Positions 25,001 through 40,000 of a DNA stretch of 64,000 nt are shown here, piece after piece. The DNA lies in NCBI GenBank assembly GCA_035610365.1, contig CM069433.1, positions 186,318,760-186,382,759 on the forward strand, in the 5' to 3' direction. Position 1 is the stretch's first letter; each line of letters begins with the position of its first letter. This DNA is from Aquatica leii. Taxonomy: Eukaryota; Arthropoda; Insecta; Coleoptera; Lampyridae. The position numbers were made by a program, and so were the translations under genes. The notes under the pieces were generated by a model. That model saw only the letters and a program-made list of their open reading frames with translations. It had not been told where the DNA came from and did no database searches.

Positions 25001-28000
25001 CGAAATACCACATTATGTGTTCTAAAAGGTAACAACTAAAAGGAAACTAGTAAACGCAACATAAGTTGAATCGGTTAAACAATTTCAAAACGATAAGACG
25101 AATTTGAATCACGAGCTGTTAATAACAACACAATAAAATTAAATAGCAAATCAATCACATGCAGTCGCGACAATATAGTTATTGAAAAATAAGACGTGAA
25201 CGTTTAAATTAGTGTAATAAAGACTTATTCCAGATCCAAAGTTCCTTATCGGAGGTGAGTCTGAATATTTCGATGAGTGTAAGCTTACGATCATTACCTT
25301 GCATTTCCCAAACTCTGGCCGTGACTACACGTAAAATTTAAGGATACTGGATTGGATACAGTTAACGTACACATTAATTATTCAATTGCAACATGAACTG
25401 AAGGCTGTGTAATGTACTCGATTACAAGCAAAAGAATGATCTTAGTAACACTAAACATAACTGAGGGCCTAACATAATTACTAACGCTAAGGATTTAATA
25501 GATTTAAAATATAGTTTATGGCTTGATTCAAGCAATGCGTACGTACGTAGCACAAACTGTAAAATTAAACACAAATGAATCACATTAAAGTCATATAAGA
25601 AGTGACACCACATCCCAAAAAGAATATTTCCTAATTCGCAATAATTAGTTGAAGTTAGATTTCCTTTTTGCTGTAACCACTTGATGTTATTCGCAAAAAC
25701 TATTTATTCGGAATTATAAAGTAATCTACAAGACGTTAAACAGATGTAAAGCGGTCCATGTTTCTACTTTCTTTAACTAGAATTGTAGGGAGAAGATTTG
25801 AACCTATCTTGCTGTAAAACTTCAAATTTTAGCCAAAAAGAACAATGACGTCGAACGTCATTTTGTATATCTGCACGTAATTTTTAGTGAAGTAGCCGAT
25901 CTGACTTCTAATAAACTGCATCCCCCATTCGTAACTTAATTCGCTGAAAACGTAATAAAAAAACGACTTGCAATTAAGTAAAATTAAAGTACTTACAATT
26001 CAAGATTTCGAACGATTACAAATTACGTGCAGCTACAATCAAAGTAGAAAATTAATTATACTTGATCAAAATATTTGACGAAACATCCGCCACCGTAAAT
26101 ATCAATTTACGTAGAAATATCTAATCAGTGGTATCCGCGTACCAGTGACGTGGCGAGAGTTTTGTTAAAATGCTAATTTTGAAAAAACTAATATTTAACG
26201 ACGCGCAACACATTAAGAAAATATTGTTATTAATATATTGTTACTATAACATACAAGACTTTGTATATAAACAATGTATTGGTGATAGAGAAAATGCAGT
26301 CATTTACTGCTTTTTCGTACAATTTCACATAACTTATGCCTTGTTTTATCTATGTCACAAAAATGCTACATTATGAATTAGTTTGACAAGTAATACATTA
26401 TGTTTGTGCGTCTACTATTAACCCAAAATTGATACCTTCTTTTTTTTAGATTTGGAAGAAAAACTATATTAATATGTTTCATGCTGATAAGTGGAATATT
26501 GGGAATATGTCGAAGTTTTTCTGATTCATATTTAATGTTTATTGTACTGGAAGTTTTAGAACAAATATTCAGATCTGGAATGTATGCGGTTTGTTGTATT
26601 TTAGGTAATTCATATTTAATGTTTTTTTGCTGTTAACATCGCAAACGTCAATACTCGTTTGGTAGTGTAGTTACGTAATGGGTGAAAAATGCTGTAGAGC
26701 GTCAAAGTAAAAAAGTAGAAATCCACATAAAACTAAGTGTACAAAGTCAATTGTTAAATTAGAGGAAATATGTGTTAAAGTCAATGTCAAATCTGACAGG
26801 TTTAGTACCGGATTATATTACCAACATTATATTCTTGGCGGTTCTAAAATTAATTTTTCCTTTTTCCAAAAATAATGTACGTTACTCTCGTCGAAAATTT
26901 TATAGCATAACTCATTAACATGCAACGTGCGGCCTTGCGTTGCATTAACGTTCGTTATGCTATGCTTGACTTTCCGTGCTTGTTACGTAAGTAAATTTTA
27001 ATACGTCATGTTGATATACATATTTCAAATTTGATTTAGATTTTTTTCTATCACAAACAGATATAGCACAATTTAAGAAACAAAAAAGTTTGATCTTTAC
27101 GAACATATATGTATATATAACCTGATAAAATTTCTCTCGTTGTGCTTTGCTCATTTGTTCAAAATTATTGGGAAAAAATTAAGATGGGCATGTAAAAAGT
27201 TAATTTTGTTGTTTATATTACATCCTAAACTCTGAAGCGTTTCCAGCATATTTTTAACGTTTTTCATAATGTTGTGATTTATGATTTTCCAAAAAGTTGT
27301 TCATTACACTTTTAAAAGCAGCCCTGATGAAACCCCTTACAAAAGTGGACGAAGCGTACATTCTCAGTAGTATTCACAAATTTCCAACGATTGATGAAAG
27401 ACACAAGAAACTACTTAAAACTGCAAAATTTTACAACAATACAGAATATGGTGTAGACCTTTTGTACCAAATGACAAGGAATTATAGAACCAAAACATCT
27501 TCCAGGAGATGGCGTTTACAGGTATATTTCAGTAGGTATACTGCTTAATTTAGCAGCTATAAATTCATGGACACTTAGTCGTCAAAAATATATTTTGAAA
27601 TTCGCCAATGAGCTACCTGATTAAGAAGACGGGTCACAATCAACAAACAAACAAAAGCCAAACTAAAAGATGTCCGAATAAATCAAAAACTGGAAGAAGA
27701 TTGTATAACTTCTAGTGCAGGCTTTACAGGCAGATCAAATCCATGCGGTACCAATCTTATAGCCGATAGTAGTTCTAAATATTTGATTTTTTGAAATTTT
27801 TTGAATTGTAACTTTTAACAACGCATACACAAAAGTAACATTTGGAATGGCTTACTGGATTAGTAGTGCCAACGATTTATTCTGATCGCCTACTTTTATC
27901 AAAGTAAGCACGTTACGATTTTTTTTCAAAATTCGTATCGGTTTATCAGGGATTTTCTTTTTTCATTCAAATTTTATATTTTATTTGTTGAAATTGGGGA

Positions 28001-31000
28001 TACTAAAATTCTAAATATTGTGTGCGATCTATCCAGTGCCACTCATCATGAATCTAACTACTATAACTTTTATTATAAATTTGTGGATCATAAACTGAGG
28101 ATCTAACTTTTTCTTGACTGTCTGGTGTCCAAAACTGTTGTAAAAAAGTGATTTTAAATTCTTCAAAACCTGTACACTCATTGACATTTTGTTCTGCTTA
28201 TATTCGCACGTGACCTTCTCAGCATTCTACTGTTGAGTTTAACTTTTCTGCTTCGCATATACGAGTTCTATTTAAATATTTTTTTTTAATTTTTATCTGA
28301 GTCCATGATTGTCTACTTCCGTCGAATGTAAGTTTCGGTTCCGCCATCTGAATTATTGGATAAACGGTGGTTCCGCCTACGTTTATTTTTGTTGTATTTA
28401 TTTGCACTTCATAAACTTTCGTAATTACCTTGATTTTTTTTCACAATCCAAAATGGTAGTATTTAAATATTTTAGTTTTTTTTCCTATGCGTTCCAAATC
28501 GTATTAAGGCCATTTCGCAGAATTCCTAATTCGGTCTCTTATCGTGACGCCTGTCATGCTACTTAGCGTTTTCATCTCTGCCACCCTAAGTATTTGTTTG
28601 GTTCTAGAGTTGTCTGCTCGTGTCTCTATAGCATATGTCATGATAGGTCTCACGCAGGTCTTATATATGCGGACCTTGCTCTTTAAGTTCATGTATTTTT
28701 TTTTCCATACGTTATCTCTGAAACAACCCGAGATAGATAGTTCATTCTGTGCCTAGGTAGTTGAAAGTGTTGACTTGTTCTATTATTTGATTTCCAATTA
28801 CCAGTTTGCAACGTTTCGTCTCCCTAGAAATCATCAACAGTTTTGTTTTTGCAGTAGAGATTTTAATGTTAAATTTGGAAGCCTTAAAGTAAAACGCATG
28901 TGCCAGCCGTTCGTTGCAGGTCAATTCGTTTTCTGTTATTAAGGCGGCATCATCCGCGTAGCATAAGATGTTTTTTGCTTCCTTTACTTAATATGTAGCC
29001 TCCATTTACAAGTTAGATTTTAGATATAATTCTATCCATAACGATGTTGAACAGTAAAGGACTTAAGTTATCTCCTTGCCAAATACCTGCATTTATTGGA
29101 GTTTCTTCAGTACAGCTGTTGTCGACGCTCAGTATAGCCACGATGTCAGTATTAAGATTTTTATTGTCATAATTATGTTCTGGTTTACTCGGTTTTCTTT
29201 AAGTATTTTTAGAACGCCGTTTAATTGTATGCGGTCAAAAGCCTTCGTCAAATCAATAAAACATATAAAAGCGGGGTTATCAAACTCGATAGATTTTTCA
29301 GCAATTTGTTGTAACGTAAAAATTTAATGTATCGGCAATCGATTTTTCCTGAAACCTTGTTGTTCTTCACTTAAGTCGATTGTGTTTTCAATTCCAGTTC
29401 TTAAAATACTGGCAAAAAGTTTAGATATAGTACATAGTAGCCCCTCTTGAATTTTCTTGATATAATCTCATTTATCCATATTTTAAGAACTCATTAGGAA
29501 TTTTGTCTATCCCCGGAGCTTTTCTATTTTTTAGTTGGCGTTGAGAAAATGAGAGTCCGCCTGTTTGATTCTTATTGGCTCTACTGGTTCGTTTTTTGTA
29601 ATTCTTTGTTATTGTTAAACAAGGAATTGATGTACTTAATCCATTCTTCCGATGATATATTGTTGTTTGGATGAACTCGTTTATTGGTTTTTCCCAGCTT
29701 CTGGTTGTGTTCCACACTTTCCTCTGTGAGCCGTGTAAATTCCTCTCCATATTTTTAGTGAAGGTTTGCCAGTAGTTTCGTTTAATTTCCCAAATTTGGT
29801 TGTTTACCCTGTTTCTTTCGTTTACATAATTTTGAAAGTTCTCCGGTGATTTATTGTCTCTATACTTTAAATAAGCTGTTCTTTTTTTTGCTTCTAGTAT
29901 TTTTACATGTTTGTTGTACCAGGGTTTAGCAAGTCGCCCGCTTGTGGTTGACGTTCTTTTCTCTAAAACTTCTGCTGCCTTTAAGATGTTTGTTTTTAAT
30001 TTATTCCAAATTGTTTCCAAATCGTCCAGTTCTGGTATGGGATTATTTGAATAATGCCCTGGAGCCTAGATTTATATAGCATCTGTATAGTTGCGTCCTC
30101 AATAAGTTCTATGTTCATTTTTTCTGTAGTAGTTGTTGTTTTTTCTCCAGAAATTGTATGGACATACGCAGCTTGCTAAGTACTAGATTGTGATCTGATC
30201 CTATGTTGGCCGAGTTTAAGATTCTCACATCTAAAATTTTTGATGGATGTACTGCTCTATTTGAAATTATGCAATCTATAGTGAATCTGCTTTCCCGTGT
30301 GTTGGACCACGTTATCTTATGCTGCAGTTTATGAGGGAAGAAAGTATTATTGATCCTCAGTTTATTGGCTGCACAATATTGTATCAGACTTTCACCACTT
30401 TCGTTTATATGTTCTTCGTTGAATTTATTTTTAATGCCTGGGACAATTTCCTTGTCTATTCTTGCATTTAAATCACCCAATATCAATACTTGCTATGAGT
30501 GGTGAATTTCATCTATGATTTGTTGCAGTTCATTGTAGAATGAGCTTATTTCCTCTTTGATTTTACTTGTATCTGGCGCATACACAGATATTACATGTAA
30601 GTTTTTATGTTCGAATATGAAAGATGTCTTTAGTAACCTATGACTCGTGTATTTGATGTCGATTATATGTGGTTCCCGCTTTCCATGTACAAGTAATCCA
30701 ACTCCTGAGGCTGCTCTCTCTTGTTTTCCTTTTCCACTACATATTAACAGATATTTATCATATTTCCAGAACCCACTACCTTTCTTTTTAGTTTCAGCAA
30801 TCGCTCATATATCTATTTTTTGTTTTTCCATCTCTAATATTATTTCTTGTTTTTTTTTGCCCAAGATGCTACATTCTAGCTTCCCACTCTTAACATGTCT
30901 TTCTTCCAACTTTTAGTTGTTTTCTGCGCATGGGTCGTCATCAGTTGTTTGATGAAATTGAAACAATATTTTTTGTTTAATTATAACATAAAAACAGATG

Positions 31001-34000
31001 AACCTAAAACACTTCAATGTACATACAACAAATCTTATAATTATTGAGGTGAAATATTGCTACTGGTTAATGTTTTAAATTTTATATTAATTCAAAACTT
31101 GTTTTTTGTAATAACTGATATACAATTCGAGAACCCTACGTTGGGTGCCATTATCATATTCTTTTTTATTCAAATTTTATATTTTTATGTATGTTTTAAC
31201 TGTTATTCAGTCTTTTTCTCAGAACCAGGGTATATCAATGAATACTACTCACATTACCAAACATATATGTATTTAACTTTTACAGTAAAATAAACCTATA
31301 GTAAAATCACTTAAAAAAATATGAAAATTGGGGATACTAAAATTCTCTCGTTGGTATCTTTGCGGTTGCACATGTTTGAGAAATCATTTTTTCAAAAACT
31401 TGCTGTCGCTAGATAAAGTTTGGCAGCTTAAATTGGTGCATTTGCTGTTACCACCAAGCGCTCATTTGTGTTACAACCATGAATCATAAACAATCATCAA
31501 CACATACTAACATTTTGATTTATTCCTTAAGTTTTTTTTTATTCACAACCCATTAATAAATTTTTGCCTTTTGCCTATAAATCCATACAACATTAATTGC
31601 TGTGAGATTATTTATTGCCAGCACACACTTTGGGTGCTTTTTTCTTGATTAATCCCGACGCACTCTTATTCTTCGTATTTGTTATTGGTTTTACTCTTCT
31701 TTTTCCATATTTACTTAACACGTTACTCACTTCGTAATATAAAATATTACTACCTGCATACAAATAGTCTACGTCAGTTGTTCCCAAACTGTTTTGACCT
31801 ACGGACTAAAAAACTACATAATCATGATAAAAAAATTAGAAATTTAACTTTGATTTCTTGAATGGTAAATGGTAATATATAATATAATAAAATATAAATA
31901 AATCATTTTGTTGAAGAAGTGTTTATTGAAATTATAACTTTTGTTTTATAATACAAAAAAAATGTTTGAGTTAACTTGATGGGATGTTATGAGAGTATTT
32001 AGGTCCGGCTCAATGCTTCTGTGTAGCAACCGCAGATCCCCACAAGTACTACTTTCTAGTCGTTTTCTTTTTTTGTGATGAAGCTCATAACGGCACTGAA
32101 TCCACGTTCTACCAAATAGGAAGACGGAAAAGCAATCAACAGTTTTTGTACAAAAACTTATAATGCTGTATAAAGTCCTCGCAATTTAACTTTCGATGCA
32201 CGTCATTAATGACCTAAAATTCATACCACCCTATTTATAGTAAAAATTAAATAAATACCGAATTGTCTTATGGAATTTTTTTTGTCACTTTGTTGGTGTG
32301 CTTACTACAGTTGCAGCGTTGTTGGCATATGTCAAATTTAATTTGAGTTTTTTATGTCAAAGTGCTCTTTGTTTTTTATAATTATTTTTGATACAAAACT
32401 GTACTATTTTGAGCTTGAACGAGATAATGGTAGTCCATTGATATCAGTAAATGCTGTGCGAGAGGTACCCTTTTACATAATATTTAAATTGTGGTAATAC
32501 ATACATATATTCTACAGTTATTTCTGTATGTACAGCGGTTGTTAACAACGAGGTTCTTAGATCTCAAATCGTGAGCGTAGGGCATCTGTTACGAATGTAC
32601 ATAATTTAATGAAAATGTAATTCGCAATGTAATATTAAGAATGTACGAAAACAGTAAGTTTACATAATAATACCGACAACATGGTTGAATAACTACGTCA
32701 CTGACGTTAATGACGTGCATCGAAAGTAAAATTGCGAAGACTATATAAAATCAGTTTTTGTAACCAGAAGTTGTCGTATCCTTGTTTAAACATTGGTTTC
32801 AGCTTCTCATTTATACATAATTCAAAAGCTGCTCCTTAGTAGTATGTATTTATCTGTATTGTTGCTCTGAGTTTAAGTACTTCCAAAAAAGTTCAACGAC
32901 CTGTTGGGAATTACCAAGTGAAAAATGCTTTCAAATCTTTGGTAAGGGCCGAACGAAACGTCGTTAAGTCTTGACAATAAGCAAACAAATCTTGCAACCT
33001 CTATTTCGCGATTTTAAAAGATTTGGAAACTAAAAACGTTGTCCTTTTCCCATGTATTGTTTATACAGTAAAAGTTTTACAACAAACGCAAACATTACAC
33101 TTTTAACTTTGTTGTGGAAATTTATTACATGATCTTAATTTTTTTTGTTTTTTTTTTGTTTACCCCCCTTGTTTTGTTATTATTTGCTGGTCATGACAGC
33201 TTAGTTCGTTCGCCAAAGCCTGTAAAGTTTTATTTCAGAAAATCTTGCTATTGAACCTGCCGCAAAAAAAAATATTCTATTTATCCACACCCTCACGACG
33301 AGTTTCTCACGACGAGTTAGTTGGCAATTTCTGTGTTTCTACCCGACCAGTAGTAACAAAAATTTAAAAAAAAATTTAATTTTTTTTTCTTTTTGAAATT
33401 TGATCTACTTTCCTCTGTTGCCTATTATAAACATTAGTGACTGCGTCTGGTCGATGTAAGATTCTGCCGTTGTAAAGCATAGTTGCGTGTAACTAATTGG
33501 TTTTTCTTTTTTTTGTTGTCTATTTGTTCTCGGGCTATTGACACGATGAATATTGAGAAGTTACTAGTTGATGAAGTGGACTATGAGTTATACGTTCAAA
33601 GGATTTCTTTTCAAGGTTCGGTAGTAGAAAAAAGGAAGTTATTTCGTGCTAGATTACGTTTAGAGAAATTAAGTACTGTTAGTTTTTCTGAAATTAATAT
33701 AAATGATACGGAGGAACTCCAAATATGTAAGGATAAACTCATCCTCTTGTCTGCCGAGGTTCAACTCTATAGACCGACAGTAGTTGATAGCGTTTTCGAA
33801 CGTCTGCATACTCGACTATTGCATTTTCACGGAAGGTTAGACAGGATAAAACCTGACGACCAATTTTTAGAGTTGCATAATTAATTGCGTAATCAATGTT
33901 TGCGAGTAATCGACAACCTTCAATTCACAATTCAATCGTTGCCCTCCACTAGTACGTCTAAACTCCGGACACTGTAAATTTAATTACCCTAGACGCAGAA

Positions 34001-37000
34001 GGTGATGTTTCAAATGAAATAACCAATCATCCACAGACACGTGATAAGAGTCCTACGGGTTTTTCTTGTTTGCCTCACGTACATTTTTCTAATGTCGATA
34101 ACTCTTCAATGCTTAGTGCAGACTGGGAAACCAACTTTAGTCCTCATAGGCCAGCTCTCTTTGTACTCTTTGTTTCTGCTATTACTCCTAAGTCACGAAA
34201 CAACCTTGTCATTAGTAAGTGGAATTTACAGTTCAATGGCGATTCGAGCGTCACAAGTTTTCTTGAGCGGGTTGAAGAGCTACGTATTTCACGCGGGGTT
34301 TCAAAAAGCGACTTATACTTGTCCGTTGTAGAATTCTTTACTGGTAATGTTTTAATATGGTACCGTTCGGTACGCGATACTGTTCGTAGTTGGGACGCAC
34401 TCCTAACTACGCCTCGACACACTTTTATTTCTTGTGATTACGAAGAAAGTCTTTGGAACGAAGTACGTAATCGTACGCAAGGATCTGATAAACCAGTATT
34501 AATTTACATTGCAGTTATGGAAAATTTTTTCCGACGACTTTCTTGTCTTCCGGTTGAAACTTTTCGTTTGACAATAATCAAAAGAAATTTACAGCCTTAC
34601 CTACAAACTCAACTTGCATTACAGACAATAATTAGTCTTTCTGAACTGACACGTGTATGTAAACTCTTAGAAGATAGTCATATCCGCAATAGAAAATTTA
34701 AACCACCACTCACTAACATACTAAACTGTACTAGAACCAGATCTTGCTTATCGCTAAACTAATTCATATGCACGCAAAATAGCAGTTTCTGATTCACAGC
34801 TTTTTCACGATTTACCGTCTAATGATTTGCAATGTCCTACCGAGGTTGATGCCATTACGCCTATTATCTGTTGGAACTGCAAAAAACCAAGTCATCGGGC
34901 AAATAGTTGCCTAGAACCTAAAAGTAAATATTGTTACCGTTGCGGTAAATTCAATTTTACGGTGAAGACATGTCTTACTTGTTCGGAAAACTTAAATCAG
35001 CGTCGTTAACCGACCGATTAGCACGCTGTTTGGTTAAAGAGGCCGGTATCTCTAATGATGAGAGTCAACGTATTTTATTAAATTATATTTTTAGCAACGC
35101 GGGTCAAGACGAGAGACTCTATCTAAAGGTGTCAATTTATGAAAACGCCTTCTCAGGTCTTTTAGATTCTGGAACTTTTCACAGTATATTGGGAAAACAA
35201 GGTTGGTAAATTTTAAAGGATTTGTAGTATTGGTTCTAGTCGTGCTCGCACTTGCGTTGTCGCCAATGGCGGCAAATGTGTAAGTACTGGATCTATAATT
35301 GTTCCTATTACGCTACGGAATAAAACCTGTATGATGAAAGCTTTAGTTGTACCGACGATTCCTTATTCCTTAATTCTTGGAGCTGATTTCTGGCGAAAAA
35401 TGGGAATTGTTCCAGGTTTGGGTCACGGAGAGTGGAGTTTTTCATCTGAACCACCCAATATCTACGTCAATTCTATTCAAACAGGAGAACATTTGTCGCC
35501 CTCACAAAGCCTTGAATTAGAGATCTTTATTAAAAATATTTTTGCGCGTATGGGAAACAAACTCGGAGTAACCAACTTAGTCGAACATCAAATTAAAACG
35601 GATTCCTAGCCCATTAAACAGAGATACTATCCAATATCTCTAGCTCTGCAAAAATGTGTAGACAAAGAACTAGACCAAATATTATCTGATGAATTCTACC
35701 TCAGCTTGGTCATCGCCTATTGTTATGATTAAAAAGCGAGATAATTCCTACTGCTTTTGTGTCGATTACAGATGCTTAAATAAGGTTAGTCAACCTGATG
35801 CTTATCCACTTCCATATGTTAGCTCTACTCTCGATAAGCTAAGAGGTGCTAAGTTTCTGTCTACGGTTGATGTTAAATCAGCTTATTGGTAAATTACTGT
35901 AGCCAAATTATCTTGCGAATACACTGATTTTACGGTTCCAAATAGGAGACTTTTTCAGTTTTGCCGTATGCCTTTTGGGCTTCATAATGCGCCAGCGACT
36001 TGGCAACGATTTATCGATCGCGTAATTGGTGCTGATCTTGAACCACATGTATTTACTTATCTTGACGACATTATTTTATGCACTCAAACATTTAAACAGC
36101 ATTTAAACCTACTGCAAGAAGTTGTTGATCGCCTCATTTCTGCCGGTTTGACTCTTAGCCAAGATAAATGCCATTTCTGCAAACCAGAACCACGTTAATT
36201 CGGTTATATCGTGAACTCAAAAGGTCTTCTTGTTGATCCAAAAAAATTTCAAACTATTGTGCAAATACCAATTCCAACGACCGTTTCTGAAATTCGTTGC
36301 ATTATAAGTATGGCATCTTGGTATCGCCGCTTTGTACCAAATTTTTTTTCTGTCATTTCACCGTTAACAGCCTTGCTGAAAAAAAATACTAAGTTTTTGT
36401 GAACAGATAACTGTCAAAACGCTTTTAATCGTATAAAAGAATATCTTGTTTGTGCTCTGGTACTATCGTGTCCCGATTTCTCATTGCCTTTCATTATACA
36501 AACTGACGCTTCTGGTTACGGAATTGGTGCTATTCTTAGTCAAGAACAATCTAATGGCGAAAAAGTTATATGTTACATTAGCAAACCCTTAACCAAAAAT
36601 GAAAGAAAATATGGCACTACGGAACGAGAGTGTCTTGCCGTTTTTTACGCAATTGAGAAACTTTGACCTTATATAGAAGGTACCAAATTCACTGTCATAA
36701 CCGATCACTATAGTCTTAAATAGTTGAATAGTATTAAAGATCCCGTTGGTCGTATTGCTAGGTGAGCCGATCGTCTTTAGCAGTACGATTTTGATATTAT
36801 ACATCGAAAAGGTAAAGATCATATTGTATCTGATACTTTGTCTCGTTCCGTACCGATAATTGTGGCCTAAAATGAGGACTGACGTCGCTAATTATGTAAG
36901 GCGATGTAAAATCTGCGAACAAACTAAACCACTTCAACAAAACCCGACTGGTTTAATGGGTGGACATTCTCTTATCGATAAGCCTTGGGAAGTCATTTGC

Positions 37001-40000
37001 ATGGACCTTATTGATCCTTTACCACGTTCTTGTCAAGGCTTCTGTTATATTTGAGTCGTAGCTGACTGTTTCAGTAAATTTGTTTTAACTTTTCCTTTTC
37101 GTACCGCTACCGTTCAAGATTTGCATATTTAATTTTGTAAAAAAGCAAACAAGTAAGTCGTTTAGATTTTTTTTCTCGTAGGAATTTATCATTTTTACGT
37201 AAAGGTCCGTAAAACAAGCGCTCGTCCGCGTCAACCTTTACCGTGATATTAAACTTTAATCGGTTATTCTTTTTGTGTATGCTTATCTAATTTTACCGCT
37301 TGTGCGCTTTATAGTAATTTTTTTTCTTTATGCACTATTTATACATTATAATTATTACAATTTGTTTCTCCAAAATATTGATTTAAGTAACATGTTATTA
37401 TGCTTTTAAAGTTACCTCACTACTGTTTTACTGTTATGTTGTCGTATTAAAAGACTGTATGTTTATGTTTTGTTGAAATTTATTACATGATCTTAATTTT
37501 TTTTCTTTTTGTTTGTTTAACCCCTTTTTTTGTTATCATTTGCTGGTCATGACAATTTTGTTGGTTTGCCAAAGCTTGTAAACATTTATTGCAGAAAATC
37601 TCGCTTACTATTATTAAACCTGGCGCCCAAAAAAAAACAAAATATTGTATTTATCCACACCCTCACGACGAGTTAGTTGGCAATTTCTGTGTTTCTACCC
37701 GACCAGTAGTAACAACTTACAACTGGTATAATAAGTTCTTCACGAACAGTGTGCGGCCTTCCGGTCTTCGCAATCATTAAAGAAATATAAGAAGCACGCA
37801 GTCGATTGTCATCTCTCTTAGATGTTGTCCCTAAGAATTTTTGCAATATCGGTGCTTTCAAATATTTTTCTTTGATTGTTTGAAAAACCGTTAAATCCTT
37901 ATCTTTTTTGTCACTATGGATTTTTATTAAATGTTCCTGAAACTTAGAAGGTTTCATTGAATTGTTTGATGTCGTTTTATTAGATAGAAGACACATAGGT
38001 GAAGTACTATTTTTTGGTGCCGGAATAAACCCTTATTTTATATATTCAACTCTGTATTGCCTACGTTCTTTTTTGGCTCACTTCTACTGCTTTCTGAAAA
38101 AAAGGGCCAAAAAAATATAGGAAAATATATATATCAAAATTTTTATTTCTAACAAGCCACTGTTAATTATAATAATTTTTTTAAATGGAATGGTGGAATG
38201 TAATACTCTCTTTAATTAATTTATTTGAGATGTAAAACTTACAATCTCTTCTTAAGTTTTTAATAAAAAAAATCCTTAATGAAAATTAAGGGATTATTGT
38301 ACTTACTGATAACTGTGATATATATTTTTTTAATTAATTTAAACAAGAGTTAAATAAATTAAAATTAAAAAGATATATCATTTTTATTTAAATATACTTA
38401 CGTAACAAAAGTACGCTATCTACGCAACAATACAAAAAAGTATACTCCTTTTTGTTCAAGACTAGGAAAATTTGTTGTATTTACTTTACATCACTCATAA
38501 CGCAGAACTAAATTGTTGATTAGGTCTACGTTAATTTAGAATCATAACGTATTTAACAGAAAGAAAACAACTACATACAGAAGAGAATTCGCCCGGATTG
38601 TTTATACACTTTGTGATTGCTCATATTAAAAGAAACATAACGCACAATAATAGCTCACCACGCAACGCTATTCGCATAGATTGCATACTGTAACTGCATA
38701 AAATATGTATCATTATTATATGACTTTGTGAGTGGATTATACGGTCAGTCTATTCTCGAATGAGTAAACATATATAAAACATTGGTATATGTTTTTATTT
38801 AAATTTAAAATACACTGTAAATCAGTGTTATTACAGACAAACAAGTGGAGGATAGGCAGCAGTCAGAAATAAAACTTTCTGTCATTTTTTTAAATTTTAA
38901 AATAATAACTGAAATTGTGAATATACTTAAAAACTTGTGAAATAGAATAATGAATTACAATGACAGTGAATGAATGGAAAAAAACAAGACCTACTAGAAA
39001 TCTTATCTGTTCACAAGTATTACAATTCAGTTTAATAGGAAATACTCAATTAAGTTTAAATACCTCAACCGTGGATGACTTAATTGTAAAAGACGAAGAC
39101 ATTCAACCAATTCGACACAAATATAACACTCATTTAAAATGACGTACTATGAGTATATTGATGTAAGGTACAATTTAATAAATGATAAGAGTGGGTAATT
39201 GCAGTTATAATGATAATTTTTTAACAAATAAATATTTTCGGGTTTTAAACCGCGTTCCATATTTACACTGTTCACGCTGTTTTCTTCAGAAAAAACTGAA
39301 ACTGAAGTTATAGGATCCTGACAAACCTTTATATTACGCCGTTCGGTTCAGTGGTTCGTGATCGTTTCGATTCATTACTCTTCCGGAACATGTTTTTCCA
39401 TATTGGCGTTAGATCGAGTCCATTATCCCTATTGAAATTGTCGTACTTCTAGATTTTGATGACTTCTTTGTATAGTCTAGGACAGAAGTATTGGGATTTA
39501 GCCAACATTGTTGCCTCTTCAAATTTTATTGTGTCACCGGTGTCTAAGAGATGTTCCGCAACAGCAGATCTTGTGTTATGTTTCTTTGTATCCGCCTTAT
39601 CTTCTTTTAATCTGGTAGCTATCTGGCGCACCGCTTGTCCTATGTAAGCCAGCCCACACGAACAATGCATGTGGTAGACCCCTGGTTCCTCGAGTGATGC
39701 TTTTGTTTTCTTTGATTTTGAGAAATTGGCGGCTATTTTATTTGTTGCAGTGAAGGAGGATGTTGCCACGGGGTCTTCCTTCTTTTTCCCGTTTTTTCTT
39801 GCTGTGTTTGTTAATTGCTCGATATATGTATCCTTTTTTAAAACCGTTTTTTATTAAGGCGTTCGTTAGGTGACCTAGCTCAGTGTTTAACGTGTTCGGT
39901 TCACTGATCGTCTTAGCTCGGTGTACTAAAGTTTTTAAAACTGAAAACTTTTGAGCTGGATGATGATGTGATTCGGCGTTGAGGTATCTGTCAGTATGTG

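Larger units (their letters stand above)
27960..31350. repeat. Short direct repeats either side of the LINE
   Basis: ATTCAAATTTTATATTTT and GAAATTGGGGATACTAAAAT occur at 27967-28012 and again at 31165-31185 and 31320-31345. In the second place about 130 nt separate the two motifs. This may mark a larger element that contains the LINE, or a local duplication. Confidence 0.45.
33110..37714 (+). mobile_element. Gypsy element with 4-bp target duplication, inserted in the hAT transposon
   Basis: Two LTRs (33110-33358 and 37471-37714) flank gag, protease, RT, RNase H and a truncated integrase, all on the + strand. ACTT precedes the 5' LTR (33106-33109) and follows the 3' LTR (37715-37718), a 4-bp target duplication as known for Gypsy integrases. 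On both sides the flanking DNA reads as parts of one hAT transposon on the minus strand, which confirms a nested insertion. Confidence 0.85.

Noticed and set aside
34144-34422. A 92-codon minus-strand open frame
   Set aside because: Antisense to Gypsy gag on the + strand.
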